DNA of 61,190 bases from CAZVUW01 sp964629825 (GCA_964629825.1 CAZVUW010000005.1:1-61190); one strand, 5' to 3'; numbered from the stretch's first letter, positions 33,726-42,577 are shown. A program made the numbers and translations. The notes: a model not told the origin generated them from the letters alone.

Positions 33726-33743
33726 CGGCAGCTCGGTCTCCTC

Positions 33744-35543
33744 ATGTGTGGCCTTGCCGGAGAGATCCGCACCGACGGCGCGCCCGTCGATGCGGCCGCT
33801 GTCGCGCGCATGGGGGAGACCATGCAGCGCCGCGGCCCCGACGGCTCGGGCCTGTGGGAGCACGGGTCCGCCGCGCTGGCGCATCGCCGCCTGAAGATCA
33901 TCGACCTGTCCGAGCGCTCCGCCCAGCCGCTGGTCGCCGATGACCTCGGCCTCGTGATCGCTTTCAACGGCTGCATCTACAACTACGCCGAACTGCGCCG
34001 TCAGCTCGTCGACGCCGGCCACCGCTTCTTCTCCGACGGCGACACGGAGGTCGTCCTCCGCGCCTACCACCACTGGGGCGAGTCGTTCGTCGAGCGACTG
34101 CACGGCATGTTCGCCTTCTGCATCGTCGAGCGGGACAGCGGCCGCGCCGTCCTCGGACGCGACCGGCTGGGCATCAAGCCGCTGTACCTGGCGGAGGGGC
34201 CCGGGCGTCTGCGCTTCGCCTCGACCCTGCCGGCGCTGCTCGCCGGCGGGGGCGTCGACACGGCCATCGACCCGGTCGCGCTGCACCACTACCTGACCTT
34301 CCACGCGGTCGTCCCCGCGCCGCGGACGATCCTGGCGGGGGTGCGCAAGCTCGAGCCGGCGACGCTGCTCGTCATCGAGCCCGACGGGCGCCGACGAAAG
34401 ACCACCTACTGGTCGCCGAGCTTCCTGCGCGACCCGGAGCGCGCGGCCATGACGCCGGGCGACTGGGAGGACGCCACGCTGGCCGCCCTGCGAACCGCGG
34501 TTCGGCGCCGGCTGGTCGCCGACGTGCCCGTCGGCGTGCTGCTGTCGGGCGGCCTCGACTCGAGCCTGGTCGTCGGGCTGCTCGCGGAGGCCGGCCAGAC
34601 GGACCTCGCCACCTTCAGCGTCGGCTTCGAATCCGTCGGCGGGGAGGCGGGGGACGAGTTCGCCTACTCGGACCTGATCGCGGCGGAGTTCGGCACCGAC
34701 CACCACCAGATCCGGGTGGACGGGGACCGGATGCTGCCCGCCCTGTCGGACGCCATCGCCGCGATGAGCGAGCCGATGGTCAGCCACGACGCGGTCGGCT
34801 TCTACCTGCTCAGCCAGGAGGTCTCGCGCAGCATCAAGGTGGTCCAGTCGGGCCAGGGCGCCGACGAGGTGTTCGGGGGCTACCACTGGTATCCGCCCCT
34901 GCTGCAAGCGCCGGAGCGTGGCGACCACCTGGGCGTGGACACCTACGCGTCCGCCTTCTTCGACCGCGCCCACGAAGACATGGCCCAGGTCGTCGGCCCC
35001 GACCACCGCGTGGACGCCGACGTGTCGTGGGCGTTCGTCGAGGCCCACTTCCGCTCCGCGGGCGCGCAGACGCCCCTCGACCGCGCCCTGCGCCTGGACA
35101 CCACGGTGATGCTGGTCGATGACCCGGTGAAGCGCGTCGACAACATGACGATGGCCTGGGGGCTCGAGGCGCGCGTGCCGTTCCTGGACCACGAGCTGGT
35201 CGAGCTGGCGGCGAGCTGCCCGCCCCAGCTGCACCTGGCCGCGGGCGGCAAGGGCGTGCTCAAGGGCGCGGCCCGCCGGGTGATCCCCTCCGAGGTCATC
35301 GACCGCCCGAAGGGCTACTTCCCGGTCCCGGCCCTCAAGTACCTGTACGGCCCCTACCTCGACCTGGTCCGAGACGCGCTCACGGCGCCCGCGGCCATGG
35401 AGCGCGGGCTGTTCCGGAAGGCCGAGGTGGACCGGCTGCTGGCGAAGGCGGACGCCGGCGAGGAGGAGCTGACGCCCCTGCGGGGTAACAAGCTCTGGCA
35501 GCTCGGACTGCTCGAGCTGTGGCTGCAGATCCACGACCTCTGA
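33744..35543 (+). CDS. asnO: N-acetylglutaminylglutamine amidotransferase (AsnO)
   Basis: A 599-residue class II glutamine amidotransferase of the asparagine synthase family. The N-terminal Cys2 (MCGLAGEI) is the glutaminase nucleophile. The synthetase half has the PP-loop LLSGGLDSSLV and GQGADEVFGGY. It amidates the C-terminus of N-acetylglutaminylglutamine, giving the osmoprotectant NAGGN, as described in Sinorhizobium and Pseudomonas. The assignment rests on the next two genes, which complete the known three-gene NAGGN set. Without that context it would read as a generic asnB. The ngg gene follows after 7 bp. Confidence 0.92.
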   Translation: MCGLAGEIRTDGAPVDAAAVARMGETMQRRGPDGSGLWEHGSAALAHRRLKIIDLSERSAQPLVADDLGLVIAFNGCIYNYAELRRQLVDAGHRFFSDGDTEVVLRAYHHWGESFVERLHGMFAFCIVERDSGRAVLGRDRLGIKPLYLAEGPGRLRFASTLPALLAGGGVDTAIDPVALHHYLTFHAVVPAPRTILAGVRKLEPATLLVIEPDGRRRKTTYWSPSFLRDPERAAMTPGDWEDATLAALRTAVRRRLVADVPVGVLLSGGLDSSLVVGLLAEAGQTDLATFSVGFESVGGEAGDEFAYSDLIAAEFGTDHHQIRVDGDRMLPALSDAIAAMSEPMVSHDAVGFYLLSQEVSRSIKVVQSGQGADEVFGGYHWYPPLLQAPERGDHLGVDTYASAFFDRAHEDMAQVVGPDHRVDADVSWAFVEAHFRSAGAQTPLDRALRLDTTVMLVDDPVKRVDNMTMAWGLEARVPFLDHELVELAASCPPQLHLAAGGKGVLKGAARRVIPSEVIDRPKGYFPVPALKYLYGPYLDLVRDALTAPAAMERGLFRKAEVDRLLAKADAGEEELTPLRGNKLWQLGLLELWLQIHDL

Positions 35544-35550
35544 GAGACGG

Positions 35551-37290
35551 ATGGCAACGAAGCGGTTCGACCCCCGGATCAGGTTCGACGACGCGATCTC
35601 CACCCAGCCGTGGGGTGAGCTGAGCGACCACGCCGTGGAGAACATGGAGCAGGACGTCGCGCTGGAGTGCGGCTGGGGACGCCTGCTCTTCGGCCAGACC
35701 TTCCGTGACCAGCAGAAGGTGGTCGAGACGCTGCGCGCGGAGGAACCCCTTCGCCGCGACATCGCGCTCTACCTGCGCGACCCGCACGTGCTGGTGGCGG
35801 GCTCGCCCGACGAGCTCTTCCTCGACCCGTCGCTGACCTACCGGCTCCACCTCCACCGCTACCGGCCGGCGCGGCGCTCGCCAAGCGGAGTGATCGTCCG
35901 CAAGATGCGGACCCAGGCGGACGCCGACGCGACCAACCGCATCTACGCGGCCAACTCCATGGTGACGGCGGATGCCGAGGTGCTGTGGGCCAACCAGCGC
36001 ACCCGAACCTTCACCTACCTCGTCGCCGAGGACTCGGAGTCGGGCGAGATCATCGGCACCGTCACCGGCGTCGACCACCGCAAGGCTTTCCACGACCCCG
36101 AGCGCGGCTCCAGCCTGTGGTGCCTGGCGGTCGACCCCCAGGCGAACCGCCCCGGCGTGGGCGAAGCGCTGGTCCGCACACTGGCGGAGCGCTATCAGGC
36201 CAGGGGCAACGCCTACATGGATCTGTCGGTCCTGCACGACAACGCCGCCGCGATCGCCCTGTACGAGAAGCTCGGGTTCGTGCGCGTGCCGGTGTTCGTG
36301 GTCAAGCGCAAGAACCCCATCAACGAGCCGCTCTTCGTCCCCTCCCTCTCCACCGAGGGCCTCAACCCGTACGCGCGGATCATCGCGGACGAGGCTCGTC
36401 GGCGGGGCATCACGGTGCGCGTGCTCGACGCCGAGTGGGGCGAGCTCCAGCTCTCACAGGGCGGTCGCGAGATCGTCACCCGCGAGTCGCTGTCCGAGCT
36501 GACCAGCGCCGTGGCCATGAGCCGCTGCGACGACAAGCGCGTCACCCGGCGCATCCTTTCCGAGGCCGGGTTGGCGGTGCCGCGCGGACAGGTGGCGACC
36601 GGCGGCCCCGAGGACGAGGTCTTCCTGTCCGAGGTCGGCGCCGTCGTGGTCAAGCCGGCCCGCGGCGAGCAGGGCGAGGGCATCACCGTGGACGTGCGCG
36701 ACGTCGAGCACCTGCGCGCCGCCGTGGCCGAGGCGGAGCGGGTCTGCAGCAGCGTCCTGCTCGAGGAGCTGGTGTCCGGCCACGACCTGCGCGTGATCGT
36801 GATCGATGGCGAGGTCGTCGCAGCCGCGGTGCGGCGCCCCGCCGCCGTGGTGGGCACCGGGCACCACTCGATCGCCGAGCTCATCGGCAAGCAGTCGCGT
36901 CGGCGCGCGGCCGCCACCGACGGCGAGTCGCGGATACCGATGGACGAGCACACGCGGACCACGGTCCAGGCCGCTGGCTACCGCATGGACGAGGTCCTCG
37001 ACGAGGGCGTCTCCTTGCAGGTGCGCGGAACGGCCAACCTGCACACCGGCGGGACGATCCACGACGTGACCAACCGCCTGCACCCCGAGGTCGCCGACGC
37101 CTGCCTGCGCGCGGCGGAGGCCCTGGACATCCCCGTCGTCGGCCTCGACCTGATGGTCCCGGACGTCGGTGGCGCCGAGCACGTGTTCATCGAGGCCAAC
37201 GAGCGGCCCGGCCTCGCCAACCACGAACCGCAGCCGACGGCGCAGCGCTTCGTCGACCTGCTGTTCCCGCAGACCCGTCAGCGCGCCTGA
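35551..37290 (+). CDS. ngg: N-acetylglutaminylglutamine synthetase (GNAT and ATP-grasp fusion)
   Basis: A 579-residue bifunctional enzyme that acetylates glutamine and joins a second glutamine. A family-specific N-terminus is followed by a GNAT domain (about residues 110-260: LWCLAVDPQANRPGVGEALVRTLAERYQARG, DNAAAIALYEKLGF). The C-terminal ATP-grasp ligase (about 290-575) has VVKPARGEQGEGI, LLEELVSGHDLRVIVIDGEVVA and FIEANERPGL. The same two-domain fusion defines Ngg in known NAGGN operons. It is in an operon with asnO and the M42 peptidase. Confidence 0.94.
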   Translation: MATKRFDPRIRFDDAISTQPWGELSDHAVENMEQDVALECGWGRLLFGQTFRDQQKVVETLRAEEPLRRDIALYLRDPHVLVAGSPDELFLDPSLTYRLHLHRYRPARRSPSGVIVRKMRTQADADATNRIYAANSMVTADAEVLWANQRTRTFTYLVAEDSESGEIIGTVTGVDHRKAFHDPERGSSLWCLAVDPQANRPGVGEALVRTLAERYQARGNAYMDLSVLHDNAAAIALYEKLGFVRVPVFVVKRKNPINEPLFVPSLSTEGLNPYARIIADEARRRGITVRVLDAEWGELQLSQGGREIVTRESLSELTSAVAMSRCDDKRVTRRILSEAGLAVPRGQVATGGPEDEVFLSEVGAVVVKPARGEQGEGITVDVRDVEHLRAAVAEAERVCSSVLLEELVSGHDLRVIVIDGEVVAAAVRRPAAVVGTGHHSIAELIGKQSRRRAAATDGESRIPMDEHTRTTVQAAGYRMDEVLDEGVSLQVRGTANLHTGGTIHDVTNRLHPEVADACLRAAEALDIPVVGLDLMVPDVGGAEHVFIEANERPGLANHEPQPTAQRFVDLLFPQTRQRA

Positions 37291-37328
37291 GGCCGCAGCC
37301 GCGGCCCCCGGGCCCACCCCAGGAGAGC

Positions 37329-38546
37329 ATGTTGCTCATCCCGCTCGACATGGACTACATCGCCGACGTGCTGATGCGGCTGCTGCGCACGCCCAGCCCC
37401 TCGGGTCGGACCGACGAGGTCATGCGCCTCATCGGCGAGGAGGTCGAGCGGATCGGCCTGCCGTTCGAGCTCACCCGCCGCGGCTCGCTGCTGGCCCGGA
37501 TGGAGGGCGAGGAGGCGTCGTCGGCGCGCGCCATCGTGGTGCACTCCGACACGATCGGCTGCATGGTCAAGCGCCTGAAGCCGAACGGGCGCCTCCAGGT
37601 CGTCCCGGTCGGGACGTTCAGCGCCCGCTTCGCCGAGGGCGCCCGCGTGTCGATCTTCACCGATGACCCCGAGCGCACCTACACCGGGACGATCCTGCCG
37701 CTGAAGGCGAGCGGCCACACCTTCGGCGACGCTGTCGACATCCAGAGGGTGGCGTGGGAGCAGGTCGAGGTCCGCGTCGACGAGCACGTCTTCGACGAGC
37801 GCGGCCTGGCGGACCTCGGCATCTGCGTGGGCGACTTCGTCGCGCTGGACGCCTACCCGCAGATCACCCCGAACGGCTACGTGAAGTCGCGCCACCTCGA
37901 CGACAAGGCGGGCGTCGCCGCCGCGCTCGGCGCCTTCAAGGCGCTGCGCGACAACGACGTGCACCTGCCCGTCACCGTGCACCTGCTGGTCACGATCGCC
38001 GAGGAGGTCGGCCAGGGCGCCAGCCACGGGCTGCACGCCGACGTCGCCGAGATGCTCTCGATCGACAACGCAGTGATCGCGCCGGGACAGCAGTCGGATG
38101 AGCGCAAGGTGAACATCGCGATGATGGACTCATCGGGCCCGTTCGACTTCCACCTCACCCGCAAGCTGTCCGACCTCTGCCGTGAGCTCGGCATCCCGCA
38201 CACCCGCGACATCTTCAACTACTACCGGTCGGACGTCGCTGCAGCGATCGAGGCCGGGGCCGAGATGCGGGCCGCCCTGATCGGCTTCGGCGTCGACGCC
38301 AGCCACGGCCACGAGCGCACCCACCTGGACAGCATCCGCCACGTGGCCAACCTCGTCACCGCCTACGTCCAGACGCCGCTGACCTTCCAGCGCTGGGACG
38401 ACTCGCCGCGCGGCCCCCTGGCCGAGTTCCCCGACGCCCAGCAGGTCGCCCCGGAGTCCCTGGCGCCCGCCGACGTCCCGAGCGGCGACCTGGTCGAGGA
38501 GCTCGGGGAGCACGGCCGGCGTTCCAGCGGTGATGCCGATGGGTAG
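37329..38546 (+). CDS. NAGGN-system M42 family metallopeptidase
   Basis: A 405-residue M42 aminopeptidase-like protein from ATG 37329 (AGGAGA upstream). Metal-site motifs include VHSDTIG, RHLDDKAG and the catalytic TIAEEVG. A later histidine is in DASHGHERTH. It is the third gene that accompanies asnO and ngg in NAGGN clusters, where turnover of the dipeptide when osmolarity falls is the likely but unproven role. The C-terminus has an acidic tail. Confidence 0.92.
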   Translation: MLLIPLDMDYIADVLMRLLRTPSPSGRTDEVMRLIGEEVERIGLPFELTRRGSLLARMEGEEASSARAIVVHSDTIGCMVKRLKPNGRLQVVPVGTFSARFAEGARVSIFTDDPERTYTGTILPLKASGHTFGDAVDIQRVAWEQVEVRVDEHVFDERGLADLGICVGDFVALDAYPQITPNGYVKSRHLDDKAGVAAALGAFKALRDNDVHLPVTVHLLVTIAEEVGQGASHGLHADVAEMLSIDNAVIAPGQQSDERKVNIAMMDSSGPFDFHLTRKLSDLCRELGIPHTRDIFNYYRSDVAAAIEAGAEMRAALIGFGVDASHGHERTHLDSIRHVANLVTAYVQTPLTFQRWDDSPRGPLAEFPDAQQVAPESLAPADVPSGDLVEELGEHGRRSSGDADG

Positions 38547-38549
38547 GGA

Positions 38550-38572
38550 CCTCCCGTCACACCGACGGGAGG
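38550..38572 (+). promoter_or_regulatory. Hairpin covering the ribosome binding site of the next gene
   Basis: CCTCCCGTC (38550-38558) pairs perfectly with GACGGGAGG (38564-38572), with an ACACC loop. The 3' arm contains the GGGAGG Shine-Dalgarno sequence of the gene starting at ATG 38577. The structure lies 3 bp after the M42 stop. It could limit translation of the iron enzyme, or end the osmolyte transcript. Confidence 0.6.
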
Positions 38573-38576
38573 GAAG

Positions 38577-39641
38577 ATGTCCGCAACACCCCAGGAGATG
38601 CTGCTGCTGCAGCGGGCGGGAGACCGCCGCCCCGTTCCGCCACCGGCCCGGGGGCCGCTCAGCGACTTCCTGCTGACCCAGCTCGCCGGCTCTCCGGGGA
38701 CCATCCCGGCGGCGCCGGCGCGCTCTGACGACCCGCTCGACGGTGACGACTCGGCCCTCGCGCTGTACCTCTGCTACGAGCTCAGCTATCGCGGCCTTGC
38801 CGGCGTCAGCGAGGACTGGGAGTGGGAGCCGTCGCTTCTCGCCTTCCGGCGCGACCTCGAGCGGGCCTACCTCGACCGCGTCCGCGAGGTCACCGCCGAG
38901 CTCAGCCCGCCCGCGCCCGGCGATGAAGACCTGGTGCCCTCCGACCTGCCGGCCCGGCTGGAGGAGGTCCTCGCGTCGGCCGATGGGCCGTCGCTGTCCA
39001 CCTACATGGCCGAGCGCTCCACCCTCGGGCAGCTGCTCGAGTTCACCATCCACCGCTCCGCCTACCAGCTGAAGGAGGCCGACCCGCACAGCTGGGCGCT
39101 GCCGCGGCTGTCCGGTGCGGCCAAGGCCGCGCTGGTCGAGATCCAGGCGGATGAGTACGGCCAGGGCGTGCAGAAGGACATGCACAGCGAGTTGTTCGCC
39201 CTGTCGATGCGCGAGGTCGGCCTCGACGACACCTATGGCGCGTACCTCGACCTGCTGCCCGGCCCGACGCTCGCGACGGTCAACCTGGTGTCGCTGTTCG
39301 GCCTCCACCGCCGCTGGCGCGGCGCCCTGGTCGGCCACCTGGCCATCTTCGAGATGACCTCGGTCGAGCCGATGGGCCGCTACTCGGTCGCGCTTCGGCG
39401 GCATGGCTTCGGCCCGTGGGCGCGGCTGTTCTACGACACGCATGTGGTCGCAGACGCACACCACCAGTCCGTCGCCGCACGCGAGCTCGCCGGCGGCCTG
39501 GCGCGGGACGAGCCGGAGCTGATCGGCGACATCCTCTTCGGGGCTCGTGCGATCACCGCGGTCGAGCAGCGCTTCACCCGGCACGTGCTCGACTCGTGGG
39601 AGCGGGGCCGCTCGTCGCTGCGAGCGCTGCCCGGAGCATAG
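38577..39641 (+). CDS. Haem-oxygenase-like iron-containing redox enzyme
   Basis: A 354-residue, largely helical protein resembling the iron-containing redox enzyme family (haem-oxygenase-like diiron oxidases). Candidate metal ligands are in LLEFTIHRSAYQLKEADPHSW, EIQADEYGQG and DTHVVADAHHQ, the last matching the conserved D-x-H / H pattern. The reaction is unknown; family relatives oxidise amino acids or fatty acids. It follows the NAGGN operon by 30 bp and is the only gene here with its ribosome binding site in a hairpin. The start ATG 38577 is unambiguous. Confidence 0.8.
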   Translation: MSATPQEMLLLQRAGDRRPVPPPARGPLSDFLLTQLAGSPGTIPAAPARSDDPLDGDDSALALYLCYELSYRGLAGVSEDWEWEPSLLAFRRDLERAYLDRVREVTAELSPPAPGDEDLVPSDLPARLEEVLASADGPSLSTYMAERSTLGQLLEFTIHRSAYQLKEADPHSWALPRLSGAAKAALVEIQADEYGQGVQKDMHSELFALSMREVGLDDTYGAYLDLLPGPTLATVNLVSLFGLHRRWRGALVGHLAIFEMTSVEPMGRYSVALRRHGFGPWARLFYDTHVVADAHHQSVAARELAGGLARDEPELIGDILFGARAITAVEQRFTRHVLDSWERGRSSLRALPGA

Positions 39642-39670
39642 GTCGGGTCCCACCTACTACGGCCGCCCTC

Positions 39671-40342
39671 CTAGCCGTCCGCTCCGACGGGTGGCAGATG
39701 CTTCAGCAGGAACTCGGTCGCCAGCCGGGTGACCTCCTCCATGGCGCCCGGCTCCGGGAACAGGTGGGTGGCGCCCGGGACCACGGCGAGCTCGACCGCG
39801 CTGCGGATGCGCTCGGCGGCGCGTCGGTTCAGCTCCAGGACCTCGACGTCCGCGCCGCCGACTATCAGCAGCACCGGCGACGACAGCGCCTGCAGCGCGT
39901 CGCCGGCGAGATCTGGGCGGCCGCCCCGTGACACCACCGGGCCGACCCGGTCGGCGAGCCGCGCCGCTGCGACCAGTGCGGCGGCCGCGCCCGTGCTGGC
40001 GCCGAAGTAGCCGACCCGAAGGCGCCGCGTGTCCTCCTCCTCGGCGAGCCAGCGGGTGACGCCGACCATCCGCTCTGCGAGCAGGTCGATGTCGAAGCGC
40101 AGACGGCGGGTGCGGTTGTCGATCTCCTCCTCCTGCTCGGTGAGCAGGTCGAACAGCAGGGTCCCGAGGCCCGCCGACTGCAGGGCCGAGGCGACCTGAC
40201 GGTTGCGCGGGCTGTGCCGGCTCGAGCCGCTCCCGTGGGCGAACACCACGACGCCGGACGCTCGCGACGGCACCACCAGGTCGCCGTGCAGGCGCACGTC
40301 GCCGACCGGGATGGTGACCGGCGTCTCCGCCAGGCCGCTCAC
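39671..40342 (-). CDS. Dienelactone hydrolase-like alpha/beta hydrolase
   Basis: I start at GTG 40342, which overlaps the stop of the upstream phosphoribosyltransferase gene (GTGA) and gives 223 residues. The frame continues to 40456, but that part lies inside the neighbour. Features are VVFAHGSGSSRHSPRN (oxyanion region), nucleophile GASTG, Asp in VGGADVEV and His in GATHLF. In M. tuberculosis Rv0571c the same phosphoribosyltransferase and hydrolase are one fused protein. Here they are separate but translationally coupled. Confidence 0.88.
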   Translation of the reverse strand: MSGLAETPVTIPVGDVRLHGDLVVPSRASGVVVFAHGSGSSRHSPRNRQVASALQSAGLGTLLFDLLTEQEEEIDNRTRRLRFDIDLLAERMVGVTRWLAEEEDTRRLRVGYFGASTGAAAALVAAARLADRVGPVVSRGGRPDLAGDALQALSSPVLLIVGGADVEVLELNRRAAERIRSAVELAVVPGATHLFPEPGAMEEVTRLATEFLLKHLPPVGADG

Positions 40343-40983
40343 CGCGAAGCCCCCCGCACCCGCTCCAACGCTGCCAGGACCTCCTCGTCGCTGGTCTGGC
40401 CGAAGTCCTGATACCACTGGCCGACGGCGCGGAAGCTGGCCGGCACCTCGACGCACACGATCTCATCGACCTCGGCGGCCAGCTCGTCCCGGCCCTGGAC
40501 CGAGCTCACCGGGACGGCCAGGATCACCCGCGCCGCCCCCTGGGCACGCACGGCGCGCACCGCGGCGCGCGCCGTCACCCCAGTCGCGAGGCCGTCGTCG
40601 ACGACGACGACGGTGCGCCCCTTCAGGTCCGGCAGCGGCCGATCGCCGCGGTAGCCCTCGACCCTGCGCGCCACCTCGCGCCGCTCGCGCTCGATCGTCC
40701 CGGCCAGGTCGGCGGGGGAGAGGCCGAGCTGGGCGAGCGTGCGCCCGTCAAGCACCACGCCCCCACCCTCGGCCACCGCGCCCACGCCGAGCTCGGGATG
40801 GCCCGGCGCTCCGATCTTGCGCACGCCGATGATGTCCAGCTCCGCGCCGATGCGCTCGGCGACCTCCGCCGCGACGGGCACACCACCCCGGGGGAGCGCC
40901 AGCACGATGACATCGCCGGTGATCAGCGGTGCGACGGCCTCGGCCAGCTTGCGTCCGGCATCGGCCCGATCGGCGAACAGCAT
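40339..40983 (-). CDS. Phosphoribosyltransferase-family protein
   Basis: A 214-residue type I PRTase fold. The PRPP motif VVVVDDGLATGVTA and the flexible-loop region are present, with LALPRGGVPVAAEVAERIG near the N-terminus and IIGVRKIGAPGHPELGVGAVAEGG following. The purine or pyrimidine hood is not of a known salvage enzyme, so the substrate is unknown. Coupling to the hydrolase suggests both act on one substrate. Confidence 0.88.
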   Translation of the reverse strand: MLFADRADAGRKLAEAVAPLITGDVIVLALPRGGVPVAAEVAERIGAELDIIGVRKIGAPGHPELGVGAVAEGGGVVLDGRTLAQLGLSPADLAGTIERERREVARRVEGYRGDRPLPDLKGRTVVVVDDGLATGVTARAAVRAVRAQGAARVILAVPVSSVQGRDELAAEVDEIVCVEVPASFRAVGQWYQDFGQTSDEEVLAALERVRGASR

Positions 40984-41134
40984 GTCGGCCTCCTGCTAGA
41001 GCGACCGTTCGGGATCTACCCACCCGGCAGCGCCTGCCAACCGAGCTGCCCCTACCAACATGGCCGCGATCGCTGTACTCTTGCATTCGCCTCGCCGCCC
41101 TCTGCGGTGTGGTCTGAGGAACTTCGGGAGGTGG

Positions 41135-41166
41135 GGACGCATGACGGCTCCCTCTGTCGTGCGTCC
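41135..41166. other. Long hairpin in the space upstream of the RNHCP gene
   Basis: GGACGCATGAC (41135-41145) pairs with GTCGTGCGTCC (41156-41166) over 11 positions with one G-T pair and a 10-base loop. Nearby GAGCTGAC is directly repeated (41196-41211). The region 40984-41280 has no gene I can support, and its role is unknown. Confidence 0.35.
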
Positions 41167-41280
41167 GGATGGAGGCTCCGCTCACAGCTGAAACCGAGCT
41201 GACGAGCTGACGCCGCGGGCGCATCTGCCCGCCGGCCACCTGTTGACGCACCTTTCTCCCGAAGCCTCGGAGGTTTCCCC

Positions 41281-41655
41281 TTGTCACGCGACCAGCGTTC
41301 TCGCGGGCGTCGCAATCGCAGCACGTCCTTCCGCTGCATCCACTGCAGCCTTGACGTGCCGATGGACGCGCCCGGCACCAAGCACCGCAACCACTGCCCG
41401 AGCTGCCTGTGGAGCCGGCATCTCGATGAGCGGCCCGGCGACCGCGCCGCCGACTGCGGCGCGGCGATGGAGCCGATCGCGGTCTCCGTCCGCGGAGACG
41501 GGGAGTGGGTCCTGGTTCACCGCTGCCGCGGTTGCACCACCCTCTCCACCAACCGCACCGCCGGTGACGACTCGCCGCTGCTCCTGCTGCGCCTGGCGGC
41601 CCGGCCGCTCGCGCAGCCCCCGTTCCCCCTGGAGCGGATCCTCGCGCTCCTGTAG
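41281..41655 (+). CDS. RNHCP domain zinc-binding protein
   Basis: A 124-residue protein from TTG 41281 behind CGGAGG. It carries the sequence HRNHCPSCLWS that names the RNHCP domain. Paired cysteines (FRCIHC, CPSC, and later HRCRGC) should bind zinc. The start is basic (SRDQRSRGRRNRS). The domain is widespread but uncharacterised; an RNA- or DNA-binding role is only a guess. Confidence 0.85.
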   Translation: MSRDQRSRGRRNRSTSFRCIHCSLDVPMDAPGTKHRNHCPSCLWSRHLDERPGDRAADCGAAMEPIAVSVRGDGEWVLVHRCRGCTTLSTNRTAGDDSPLLLLRLAARPLAQPPFPLERILALL

Positions 41656-41670
41656 ATGAGCGACGTGGTC

Positions 41671-41697
41671 GGGGGCCCGCCCAGTCGGCGGGCCCCC
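41671..41697 (+). terminator. GC-rich terminator hairpin after the RNHCP gene
   Basis: An 11-bp perfect stem GGGGGCCCGCC / GGCGGGCCCCC with an AGTC loop, followed by more C residues, 16 bp after the stop codon. Confidence 0.65.
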
Positions 41698-41722
41698 CCC
41701 CCGAGCCGCGCCGCCTCCTGCT

Positions 41723-41732
41723 NNNNNNNNNN
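41723..41732. other. Assembly gap (ten N)
   Basis: Ten undetermined bases lie between two G/C homopolymer-rich hairpin regions (a long C run near 41693-41702 and a long G run near 41767-41776). The real gap size is unknown and the flanks may be unreliable. Confidence 0.97.
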
Positions 41733-41816
41733 GCTGGGGAACTGCGGGCGCTTGTTGCGGTGCGTGGGGGGGGGGGCCCCGCCTGGTGGGCGGCCCCCCG
41801 CCGCTAGCCTCGCGAC

Positions 41817-42377
41817 ATGACCGCCTGGGCCGCATCGGCGCTGACCCGACTGCCGCGCCCCGTGCCCGTGAGCGCCTGCCCGGCCTGCGGCCGGGACCAG
41901 CCGTCCGGCTACGGGGAGTGCCCCCAGTGCACGGAGGCTCTAGAGCGCTTCTGGCTGGCCGACTGGGCCGGCCTGCTGGATGCCGAGGGCGTCGCTCCCG
42001 GCACGGGGGAGGAGGCCACGCTCGCCGCGGTCGTCATCGATGAGTGGCAGCGCCACCCCTTCACGGCCCTCGACGTCGCCATGACCATGCTGACCTGTGA
42101 GGACTGCGGGCGCGAGCTGGGCGCGGGCGGGAACGCCTGCTGGCCGTGCCGGCGGGCGTTCGGCAACGCGCTCGCGGCCGAGGCCAACGGCGCGTCGCTG
42201 CTGGATCACGCCTGGCACATCGGTCGCTGGGTGGTTCGGCACCCGCACCTTCACAGCCGCGCGGTCGTCCTCGGCTGGCGCTCGAACCTGCCGCGTCTGC
42301 TCGCCGGCGACCTGCCCACCACGGCCGAGGCGCAGCGCGGCATGCACGACCTCAAGCGTCACCTGAGGTTGAAGTAA
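41817..42377 (+). CDS. Double zinc-ribbon protein of unknown function
   Basis: A 186-residue protein with two likely zinc sites: CPACGRDQPSGYGECPQC at residues about 21-38, and CEDCGRELGAGGNACWPC near residue 99. The C-terminal half is helical and rich in His and Trp (LLDHAWHIGRWVVRHPHLHSRAVVLGWRSNL). No signal peptide is present. I do not recognise the family. It follows another zinc protein, but the N gap lies between them, so cotranscription cannot be judged. Confidence 0.7.
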   Translation: MTAWAASALTRLPRPVPVSACPACGRDQPSGYGECPQCTEALERFWLADWAGLLDAEGVAPGTGEEATLAAVVIDEWQRHPFTALDVAMTMLTCEDCGRELGAGGNACWPCRRAFGNALAAEANGASLLDHAWHIGRWVVRHPHLHSRAVVLGWRSNLPRLLAGDLPTTAEAQRGMHDLKRHLRLK

Positions 42378-42577
42378 CCGCAACGGCGGGCGTGGATACA
42401 TCCGACTAGGCGCGCCTGGTCAGATCTAGTCACCTTTGATCGTTCGTGACCATGTTCATTGATCGCCTAGACGGCGCTTTGTACCGTGCGGCCACCTGCG
42501 GGAGTCGTCGGTCTGGTGCCCGGGCCGACGCGGGCAAACCCGCGCGTCCGGACAACTGACCCAAGGACTGCAGCCTG

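Noticed and set aside
33744..35543. Plain asparagine synthetase asnB
   Set aside because: Ngg and the M42 peptidase follow directly, which is the NAGGN set, so the amidotransferase role is more likely.
41693..41776. Long C and G runs as real regulatory tracts
   Set aside because: They flank the ten-N gap and probably reflect poor sequence quality in hairpin DNA.
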